A stretch of DNA of 28,518 nucleotides, taken from assembly GCA_026982255.1 (NCBI GenBank), contig JALSHL010000051.1, positions 1 to 28,518 of the forward strand. The letters run 5' to 3'. Shown here one piece after another: positions 22,751 through 28,518 of the stretch; the first letter of the stretch is position 1; every line of letters starts with the position of its first letter. Origin of the DNA: Paracoccaceae bacterium (GTDB lineage Bacteria; Pseudomonadota; Alphaproteobacteria; Rhodobacterales; Rhodobacteraceae). The notes beneath the pieces were generated by a model that saw only the letters and a program-made list of their open reading frames with translations, did not search any database and was not told the origin of the DNA. Made by a program: the position numbers and the translations under genes.

Positions 22751-24203
22751 ATCCCGCCCGCAACTCCGGCTCCAGTTCCATCAGCTTCGCCAGTGCCGCG
22801 AGGCGTTTTTCCACCACCTCGCCGTTCAGCTCCCGCGCCGCGCCCGAGAGCGTCAGCACCAGCGCGCCACCCTCCACCGCCAGCGCGGTATGATCCAGCA
22901 ACCCCGCCTGCGCGCCCGATATCATCGCCCCCAGCCGCATCGCCTTGCCAAGCTGCACCGCCTCGCGGATACGGTCCTCGCTTAACAACTCCTCCACCGG
23001 AATTTCCAACGCCGAATGGCCGGCATTCTTGTAGCGGCTCAGGATCGCCATGCCCAGAAACAGCCGTTCCTTGTGGTCCACCCCGCCCAGATTGGCGCGG
23101 GTGACCGATTCAAAACACATCTCGGCGCGATAGTCGGGATGCGCCTGCCAGCTGGTATCGTGCAACAGGCAGGCCGCCAGCATCAGCCGCCGCCCCGATG
23201 CGTCCAGACCGGGGTAAAGCGGGCGTAGCCATTCGAACAGCACCTGCCCGAAACCGGGGAAACGGGCGTTGGTGGCCTCCATCACGCGGCAGGCCTCGAT
23301 CAGCGGGTCGAGGCGTCGCATCGACGGCGGCATCTGTTCGTAGAACATCCCCTCGCGCAGGCCATAGGAGGACAGCACGATTTCTTCCGGCTCCAGCACT
23401 TCCAGCAGCCCCTCCATCACCCGTCCGGCCAGCGGCAGCAGCGACAGGCGGGCCCGCGATGTCTCGGTATGTTCCGACAGTTCGTCAATGTCCTGGCTGT
23501 TCACCCAGTCGATGGTCTTGCGCAGGTTTTTGGCGCTGAGCCGGTATTCGTGCAGCACATAGAACGGATAGTCCCGCCGCGCCATATCCAGCCGCGCCAG
23601 CGCCCGCCACGATCCGCCCACCAGATAGAGCCGCGCCGCCTTGCCTCCCGCCGATTTCAGCAGTTTCTCCACCTCGGCGCGAATATATTTGTCCTTGTTG
23701 CCGCGATAGTCCGCCAGTTTCAGCGGCCCGAGGGGCGAGGTCGCCGCCGCCCCGACCCGCCCGCCGTCGATCCGCGCCAGCTCCATCGAGGCGCCGCCGA
23801 TGTCGCAGACCAGCCCGTCCGCGTCCGGCCAGCCCAGCAGGATACCGCGTGCCGAAAGCTGCGCCTCCTGCTCGCCGCTGGCGACGCGCAGCTGCAGGCC
23901 GGTCTCGCGCGCCACCTGTTCGACAAAATCCGGCCCGTCGGTGGCCTCGCGCACCGCCGCCGTGGCCACGCCGGTAACCACATCGCTGCCCATGCCCGCC
24001 ACCAGCGCCATGAAACGGTGCAGCGCCGCCATCGCCCGCTCGCGCCCCTGCGGGTTCAGCAAGCCGGTATCGGCCAGCCCCGCGCCCAGCCCGCACAGCA
24101 CCTTTTCGTTATAGAAATACGCCGGAGAGCGCGACATGCCGTCAAACACCACCAGCCGGACGGAGTTCGACCCCACATCGACCACGGCGACGCGCTTGCT
24201 CAT
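22749..24203 (-). CDS. ppx: Exopolyphosphatase / GppA family phosphatase
   Basis: Hydrolyses polyphosphate from the end, or pppGpp to ppGpp; the two activities are hard to tell apart by sequence. The 484-residue protein belongs to the ASKHA fold: phosphate-1 motif V-D-V-G-S-N-S-V-R-L-V-V (8-19), a middle region with G-V-A-T-A-A-V-R-E-A (78-87) and the acidic S-G-E-Q-E-A (109-114), phosphate-2 motif V-C-D-I-G-G-A-S-M-E-L (132-142), then a C-terminal HD-like helical region with A-C-L-L-H-D-T-S-W. The length fits the Ppx/GppA family. Its ATG overlaps the hdaA stop (ATGA), so it is read as the last gene of the nadK-perM-hdaA-ppx cluster. Confidence 0.88.
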   Translation of the reverse strand: MSKRVAVVDVGSNSVRLVVFDGMSRSPAYFYNEKVLCGLGAGLADTGLLNPQGRERAMAALHRFMALVAGMGSDVVTGVATAAVREATDGPDFVEQVARETGLQLRVASGEQEAQLSARGILLGWPDADGLVCDIGGASMELARIDGGRVGAAATSPLGPLKLADYRGNKDKYIRAEVEKLLKSAGGKAARLYLVGGSWRALARLDMARRDYPFYVLHEYRLSAKNLRKTIDWVNSQDIDELSEHTETSRARLSLLPLAGRVMEGLLEVLEPEEIVLSSYGLREGMFYEQMPPSMRRLDPLIEACRVMEATNARFPGFGQVLFEWLRPLYPGLDASGRRLMLAACLLHDTSWQAHPDYRAEMCFESVTRANLGGVDHKERLFLGMAILSRYKNAGHSALEIPVEELLSEDRIREAVQLGKAMRLGAMISGAQAGLLDHTALAVEGGALVLTLSGAARELNGEVVEKRLAALAKLMELEPELRAG

Positions 24204-24904
24204 GCCGCCCCCCGGTCGCGCAAAACCTCGCCCGCCAGTCGCGGGGTGATGGCGCGCCGCTTCGACAGCCCCGCCTTGTCCAGCGCCGCAACCATCGCCC
24301 GCGCAGCGGCGAAAGACCGTTCCATACGCGGCAGCAGATAGCCGATCAGGTCCGGCGAAACCGTAATCTGGCGATCCATGAACAGCTTGACCAGCACCGC
24401 CGAAAGCAGCGCGTCATCCGGCGGCTCCAGCAAGGCCACCTGCGCCGCCCGCAGGCGCGAGGCCAGATCGGGCAGTGCAATATCCCAGCGCGACGGGGCC
24501 TCCACCCCGCTCACCAGCAGACTGCCGCCGGCGCCGAGCAACCGGTTGTGCAGATGGAAAAGCGCCTCTTCGGATTTCTTGCGCCGTGTTCCGGGCAGCG
24601 CCGCCAGCCGGTCCACGTCCTCGACCGCGACGGCCCGCGCGGCGGCCAACGTCGGGATGTCCTGTTTCGCCAGCGCCTCCGCGGGCAGGACCACGCCGCC
24701 GGAGCGCGCCGCCCAGACCTGCACAAGGTGGCTTTTCCCCGAGGCCACCGGCCCGCAAAGCGCCAGCTTCCCCGTCGCCCAATCCGGCCAGCTGTCGAGC
24801 ATCCGCACCGCCAGCGCATTCGACGGCGCCACGAAAAAATCGTCCCGCCCCGACGCCGCGCGCGCCGGCAGGTCCAGCACCAGTTGTTCAGGCTTCGGCA
24901 TCAT
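24200..24904 (-). CDS. hdaA: DnaA regulatory inactivator HdaA (DnaA-like AAA+ protein)
   Basis: Works with the DNA polymerase sliding clamp to trigger ATP hydrolysis on DnaA after initiation, limiting re-initiation. The 234-residue protein starts with P-E-Q-L-V-L-D-L-P, a clear clamp-binding motif, followed by a DnaA-like AAA+ domain: Walker A G-P-V-A-S-G-K-S (51-58), Walker B A-V-A-V-E-D-V-D, and a sensor II helix in R-S-F-A-A-A-R-A-M. It lacks a DnaA DNA-binding domain IV, as expected. Two adjacent ATGs (24902-24904 and 24899-24901) are possible starts; I took the first. It overlaps the perM 3' end by 17 bases and ppx by 4 bases, so the three are translationally coupled. Confidence 0.85.
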   Translation of the reverse strand: MMPKPEQLVLDLPARAASGRDDFFVAPSNALAVRMLDSWPDWATGKLALCGPVASGKSHLVQVWAARSGGVVLPAEALAKQDIPTLAAARAVAVEDVDRLAALPGTRRKKSEEALFHLHNRLLGAGGSLLVSGVEAPSRWDIALPDLASRLRAAQVALLEPPDDALLSAVLVKLFMDRQITVSPDLIGYLLPRMERSFAAARAMVAALDKAGLSKRRAITPRLAGEVLRDRGAA

Positions 24905-25976
24905 CCGTCCCGTCGTCTCCGGGTTCTTCCGGTCCCAGATACAGCTTGCTCTGTTTGTAGTTGGCAATGGCAAAACGCCCCAGCACCCCGATGCTCGCCG
25001 CCGCCGGCACCGCGATCAGCAGCCCGACAAACCCGAGCGCCGAGCCGAAAGCAAACAGCGCGAACATCAGCCAGACCGGATGCAGCCCGACCGAGCCGCC
25101 CACCAGCTTCGGCGTCAGGAAATTGCCCTCGACCACCTGCCCGATAACGAACACCGCCGCCACCACGGCAATCCAGACCGGATCGTCCCAGAACTGGAAC
25201 AGCGCCAGCCCGATAGAAGTCACACCGCCAAAAGTCGACCCCACATAGGGGATAAAGGTCAGCAGCCCCGCCAGCAGCCCGACGACCACACCGAATTGCA
25301 GCCCGATCAGCCCCAGCGCCACCGCATAGAATATGCCGAGGATCAGCCCCACGGTCATCTGCCCGCGCACGAAACCGGCCAGCACGCTGTCGATCTCGCG
25401 CCCCAGCCGCCGGATCACCGGCGCATGTTCACGCGGCAGCCAGCCATCAACCACCGCCACCATCCGGTCCCAGTCCAGCAACAGGTAAAACGCCACCACC
25501 GGCGCCACAATCAGGATGGTCAGCGAGTTCACCACCGCCAGCGAGGACGACAGCAACCGGCTGATTACCTGTCCGCTGTTGGCACGGATCGTCGATTCAA
25601 TTGCTGCCAGATTCTGCCGGATGGGCGAATCCTCGACCAGCAGGCCGGGGAACCGCTCGGTCAGGAAATCCAGCGTTGTGGTCAGGAAATTCGGCGCCGC
25701 CTCGATCAGCCCGCGCACCTGCCCGACAATCAGCGGCACCACTAGCAGCAGGGCCAACAGCGACAGCACCACGACCACGGCCGAGATGATCACCGTCGCC
25801 AGCGTCCGGCTCAGGCCCCATTCCTCCAGCCGGTCGGCCAGCGGGTCGAGCAGATAGGCAATCGCCGCCCCGACCAGAAACGGCAGCAGCGTATCACCGA
25901 CATACCACAGGAAGGCGGCCAGCAGCGCCAGACCGACGCCCCAGTATTTGACCTGTTGTTGCACGCTCAGACTCAT
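24888..25976 (-). CDS. AI-2E family transporter (PerM-like permease)
   Basis: A 362-residue polytopic membrane protein, about 7-8 helices, of the AI-2E/PerM family (TqsA, YdiK, PerM). Helical pair about 12-44, a soluble segment about 90-145 (amphipathic, R-F-P-G-L-L-V-E-D-S), then helices from 148 with V-V-A-F-Y-L-L-L-D-W, G-Q-M-T-V-G-L-I-L-G-I-F-Y-A, and the family motif L-L-A-G-L-L-T-F-I-P-Y-V-G-S-T-F-G-G, with P-K-L-V-G-G-S-V-G-L-H-P-V-W near 290-303. Some members are Na+/H+ antiporters and others efflux small molecules; the substrate is unknown. The C-terminus is acidic. It starts 9 bases after nadK and overlaps hdaA. Confidence 0.85.
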   Translation of the reverse strand: MSLSVQQQVKYWGVGLALLAAFLWYVGDTLLPFLVGAAIAYLLDPLADRLEEWGLSRTLATVIISAVVVVLSLLALLLVVPLIVGQVRGLIEAAPNFLTTTLDFLTERFPGLLVEDSPIRQNLAAIESTIRANSGQVISRLLSSSLAVVNSLTILIVAPVVAFYLLLDWDRMVAVVDGWLPREHAPVIRRLGREIDSVLAGFVRGQMTVGLILGIFYAVALGLIGLQFGVVVGLLAGLLTFIPYVGSTFGGVTSIGLALFQFWDDPVWIAVVAAVFVIGQVVEGNFLTPKLVGGSVGLHPVWLMFALFAFGSALGFVGLLIAVPAAASIGVLGRFAIANYKQSKLYLGPEEPGDDGTDDAEA

Positions 25977-25985
25977 CGTTCCCCC

Positions 25986-26750
25986 TCAGGCAAACTGTTC
26001 GCGGATCAGGCGTTCTTCCAGCCCGTGACCGGGATCGAACAACAGCGTGTGGCTGATTCCCGGCTCGCTGGTGATATCCACCCGTTCGACATTGCGCACC
26101 TCGGTCGAATCCGCCACCGCGTTGACCGGGCGTTTTTCATATTGCAGCACCTCGAAGGTGATCTTCGCCTCCATCGGCAGCAAGGCCCCGCGCCAGCGTC
26201 GCGGCCGGAACGCCGCCATTGCCGTGAGCGCCAGAATATCCGCCCCGATCGGCAGGATCGGTCCGTGCGCGGAATAGTTGTAGGCCGTGGAGCCCGCCGG
26301 TGTCGATACCAGCGCCCCGTCGCAGACCAGCTCGTCCATGCGCACCCGCCCGTCCACCGAAATCCGCAGCTTCGCCGCCTGCGGGCCGGAGCGCAGCAGG
26401 GACACCTCGTTGATCGCCAGCGCCTCGGTCACATCGCCGTTCACACGGGTGGCCTTCATACGCAGCGGATGGATCTCCGCCGCCTCGGCCGCGGCCAGCC
26501 GCTCGCGCAAACCCTCCTCGCGGTATTCGTTCATCAGGAACCCCACGGTGCCCTGGTTCATGCCGTAAACCGGCGCGCGCAGCTCCTGCGTGCCGTGCAG
26601 CGTCTGCAACATGAACCCGTCCCCGCCCAGCGCCACGATCACATCGGCCTGTTCCGGCGGCACATGGCCATAGCGCGCGCGCAGGGCCCCGGCGGCGGCT
26701 TCCGCCTCCGCACCCGATGCCGCGACAAAACTGATCTTCTCATAATCCAT
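25986..26750 (-). CDS. nadK: NAD kinase
   Basis: Phosphorylates NAD to NADP, the only route to NADP in bacteria. The 254-residue protein has the G-G-D-G motif (42-45), the N-E/D region A-I-N-E-V-S-L-L-R, and D-G-A-L-V-S-T-P-A-G-S-T-A-Y-N, the conserved nucleotide-binding loop. Length is at the short end of the family, as is common in alphaproteobacteria. The ATG at 26748-26750 starts at M-D-Y-E-K-I. It heads the minus-strand cluster with perM, hdaA and ppx, and diverges from glyA across a 269-base spacer. Confidence 0.93.
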   Translation of the reverse strand: MDYEKISFVAASGAEAEAAAGALRARYGHVPPEQADVIVALGGDGFMLQTLHGTQELRAPVYGMNQGTVGFLMNEYREEGLRERLAAAEAAEIHPLRMKATRVNGDVTEALAINEVSLLRSGPQAAKLRISVDGRVRMDELVCDGALVSTPAGSTAYNYSAHGPILPIGADILALTAMAAFRPRRWRGALLPMEAKITFEVLQYEKRPVNAVADSTEVRNVERVDITSEPGISHTLLFDPGHGLEERLIREQFA

Positions 26751-26804
26751 CGGCGGAGTTTCCCTTTTTCCGCGCGGGGACTCAAGAGCCGATTTGCCCG
26801 CGGA

Positions 26805-26818
26805 TTTCCGACCGGAAA
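26805..26818. repeat. Palindrome TTTCC-GACC-GGAAA (nadK side)
   Basis: A 14-base palindrome with 5-base arms, 55 bases upstream of the nadK start. The same arms and spacing recur at 26961-26974 on the glyA side, so the two copies flank the divergent spacer. Confidence 0.4.
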
Positions 26819-26935
26819 CATCCGTTCCGATTCACGCACCGCAACCCCGTTTTTCCCGCTTCCTGCGACGATTCCGGCCTTTCGCCACCGGAAAACCCGC
26901 CTTATCACCCGATTGCAGCATATTTCCGTCGTTTC

Positions 26936-26959
26936 AATCGGCCCCGAGGTCGGTTTTTT
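26936..26959 (+). terminator. Terminator-like hairpin upstream of glyA
   Basis: AATCGGCC (26936-26943), loop CCGA and GGTCGGTT (26948-26955), with two G-U pairs, run into TTTTTT (26954-26959). There is no annotated plus-strand gene upstream, so it would end a short transcript in the spacer or insulate glyA. Confidence 0.5.
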
Positions 26960-26960
26960 G

Positions 26961-26989
26961 TTTCCAATAGGAAACACGCCCCCTAAAAG
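26961..26989 (+). promoter_or_regulatory. Candidate glyA promoter with overlapping palindrome
   Basis: TTTCCA (26961-26966), a 17-base spacer and TAAAAG (26984-26989) form a moderate sigma70-type promoter 30 bases before glyA. The -35 element lies inside the palindrome GTTTCC-AATA-GGAAAC (26960-26975), a likely operator position. Confidence 0.45.
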
Positions 26990-27019
26990 GGCAGAAAGTT
27001 TTACGTCCAGGAGACCAGA

Positions 27020-28312
27020 ATGACCCAGACCCCCGACACCGGCTTTTTCACCGAAACCCTCGCCAGCCGCGATCCGGAGCTTTATGCCTCGATCACCGGC
27101 GAGCTTGGCCGCCAGCGCGAGGAAATCGAGCTGATCGCCTCGGAAAACATCGTCTCTGCCGCCGTGATGGAGGCGCAAGGCTCCGTGATGACCAACAAGT
27201 ATGCCGAGGGCTATCCGGGCCGGCGCTACTATGGCGGCTGCGAATTCGTCGATGTGGCCGAGCAACTGGCCATCGACCGCGCCAAACAGCTGTTCGGTTG
27301 CGAATTCGCCAACGTGCAGCCGCACTCCGGTTCGCAGGCCAATCAGGGCGTGTTCACCGCGCTGATCAAACCGGGCGACACCATTCTGGGCATGAACCTT
27401 GCCTCCGGCGGCCATCTGACCCACGGCGCGAAGCCGAACCAGTCGGGAAAATGGTTCAACGCCGTGCAATACGGCGTGCGCAAACAGGACAACCTGCTGG
27501 ACTATGACGAGGTGGAATCGCTGGCCAAGGAACACCAGCCGAAACTGATCATCGCCGGCGGCTCCGCCATTCCGCGCCAGATCGATTTCGCGCGCTTCCG
27601 CGAGATTGCCGACAGCGTCGGCGCGATCCTGATGGTGGACATGGCGCATTTTGCCGGTCTGGTGGCGGCGGGCGAGCATCCCTCCCCCTTTCCGCACGCG
27701 CATGTGGCCACCACCACCACCCATAAAACCCTGCGCGGCCCGCGCGGCGGCATGATCCTGACCAATGACGCGGATATCGCGAAAAAGGTCAACTCCGCCA
27801 TCTTCCCCGGTATTCAGGGCGGCCCGCTGATGCACGTCATCGCCGCCAAGGCCGTGGCCTTCGGCGAGGCATTGCGCCCCGAATTCAAAGCCTACCAGCA
27901 GGCCGTGCGCGCCAATGCGGTGGTGCTGGCCGAAACCCTGATGAAGGGTGGACTGGACATCGTGACCGGCGGCACCGATACCCATGTGATGCTGGTGGAC
28001 CTGCGCCCGAAAGGCGTGAAAGGCAACGCCACCGAGCAGGCATTGGGCCGCGCCCATATCACCTGCAACAAGAACGGCATCCCGTTCGATCCGGAAAAAC
28101 CGATGGTCACCTCGGGCGTGCGCCTCGGCACCCCTGCCGGCACCACCCGCGGCTTCGGCGAGGCGGAATTCCGCCAGATCGGGGAAATGATCGTGGAGGT
28201 CGTGGACGGCCTCGCCGCCAATGGCGAGGACGGCAACAGCGCGGTGGAAGAGGCCGTCAAGGCAAGGGTTCTGGCGCTCTGCGCGCGCTTCCCGATGTAT
28301 CCGGACCTCTAA
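27020..28312 (+). CDS. glyA: Serine hydroxymethyltransferase
   Basis: A PLP enzyme converting serine and tetrahydrofolate to glycine and 5,10-methylene-THF, the main one-carbon source. The 430-residue protein contains the PLP lysine K236 in T-T-T-T-H-K-T-L-R-G-P-R-G-G, the aldimine-region D-M-A-H-F-A-G-L-V (207-215), I-A-S-E-N-I-V-S (39-46), and N-K-Y-A-E-G-Y-P-G-R-R-Y-Y-G-G (59-73). Length and motifs match the family. The ATG at 27020 follows AGGAG at 27009-27013. It is a single-gene unit, divergent from nadK and ending in a hairpin region. Confidence 0.97.
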   Translation: MTQTPDTGFFTETLASRDPELYASITGELGRQREEIELIASENIVSAAVMEAQGSVMTNKYAEGYPGRRYYGGCEFVDVAEQLAIDRAKQLFGCEFANVQPHSGSQANQGVFTALIKPGDTILGMNLASGGHLTHGAKPNQSGKWFNAVQYGVRKQDNLLDYDEVESLAKEHQPKLIIAGGSAIPRQIDFARFREIADSVGAILMVDMAHFAGLVAAGEHPSPFPHAHVATTTTHKTLRGPRGGMILTNDADIAKKVNSAIFPGIQGGPLMHVIAAKAVAFGEALRPEFKAYQQAVRANAVVLAETLMKGGLDIVTGGTDTHVMLVDLRPKGVKGNATEQALGRAHITCNKNGIPFDPEKPMVTSGVRLGTPAGTTRGFGEAEFRQIGEMIVEVVDGLAANGEDGNSAVEEAVKARVLALCARFPMYPDL

Positions 28313-28353
28313 ACCGGAAAGGGCGGCCCGTTTCCGGTGCCGCCCTGCCCTTT
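28313..28353 (+). terminator. Putative terminator after glyA (two alternative stems)
   Basis: GGGCGGC (28321-28327) pairs with GCCGCCC (28339-28345), followed by TGCCCTTTC. An alternative perfect stem, ACCGGAAA (28313-28320) with TTTCCGGT (28331-28338), excludes the first. The glyA stop codon lies immediately before. Confidence 0.5.
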
Positions 28354-28389
28354 CAGTCCCGCTTGCCTGTTCGCAAACGCGCAGGACTC

Positions 28390-28518
28390 CTAGTCGTCGT
28401 TTCCTTCGGAACCTTCGTTGCTGTCGTTTCCGTTGTCGTCGGAACCGTTGTCATTGCCCCAGCGGCTGCCGCCGTTGTCGTCGTCATTGCCGTTGTCGTC
28501 ATTGTCGTCGGCACCTTC
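28390..28518 (-). CDS. Asp/Asn/Gly-rich C-terminal tail of an unidentified protein (5' part outside window)
   Basis: The frame is open from base 28518 to a TAG at 28390-28392, giving the last 42 residues of a minus-strand protein. The tail is built from D-D-N-G-N-D-type units, with one basic/aromatic interruption (S-R-W-G), and ends G-N-D-D. The underlying DNA is a run of imperfect GAC-GAC-AAC-GGC repeats. Such acidic low-complexity tails occur on exported or surface proteins and may bind calcium, but the main domain is outside the window, so no function can be given. It converges on glyA. Confidence 0.6.
   Translation of the reverse strand, partial: EGADDNDDNGNDDDNGGSRWGNDNGSDDNGNDSNEGSEGNDD

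Noticed and set aside
22674..22985. A 103-codon plus-strand ORF starting M-A-T-G-L-A-N-W, similar at its very start to cold-shock proteins
   Set aside because: Similarity ends after about 15 residues, the frame runs through a terminator hairpin and then antisense into ppx; it is not a complete Csp gene.

Overview
This window looks like ordinary chromosomal DNA from an alphaproteobacterium, most likely a member of the Rhodobacterales (Roseobacter/Rhodobacter group). The evidence is high G+C, a class I lysyl-tRNA synthetase, a short ProRS without the editing insertion, the gene order rpmH-rnpA-yidD-(ttcA)-yidC-MOSC-engB-argB, an HdaA-type DnaA regulator, and several hypothetical families common in that group. 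Assignments come from reading motifs; no database search was made.

Layout. 1-2.6 kb: the end of a ferritin-like protein gene converges on a TerB-like gene; lysK diverges from the latter. 2.6-5.5 kb: a 763-residue predicted beta-helix (pectate-lyase-3 type) protein follows a perfect CtrA-type box and a 25-codon leader ORF; then comes a small monooxygenase-fold (ABM) gene converging on a tRNA-Arg(ACG). 5.6-9.2 kb (minus strand): an orphan membrane histidine kinase, and upstream of it a two-gene operon of a TVP38/DedA-like membrane protein and a MerA/Lpd-like flavoprotein. 9.4-16.3 kb (plus strand): a long run from a good sigma70-type promoter at rpmH, through tRNA processing (rnpA, ttcA), membrane protein insertion (yidD, yidC), a MOSC protein, engB, argB and a fatty acid hydroxylase/sterol desaturase-like gene, ending at a strong intrinsic terminator. 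sixA follows.

16.8-26.8 kb (mostly minus strand): a DUF3047 secreted protein, glutamate dehydrogenase, the lipoprotein-export pair lolC-lolD, proS, and a tightly packed cluster nadK-perM-hdaA-ppx. 27.0-28.3 kb: glyA on the plus strand, divergent from nadK. The window ends in the 3' part of a minus-strand gene with an Asp/Asn/Gly-rich tail.

Most of the window is housekeeping. The accessory-looking parts are the CtrA-box beta-helix locus, the TVP38-flavoprotein pair, the orphan kinase, and three intergenic spacers (gdhA leader, proS-ppx, nadK-glyA) with terminator-like hairpins or palindromes not explained by neighbouring gene ends. I see no CRISPR array, insertion sequence, prophage module or integrase.
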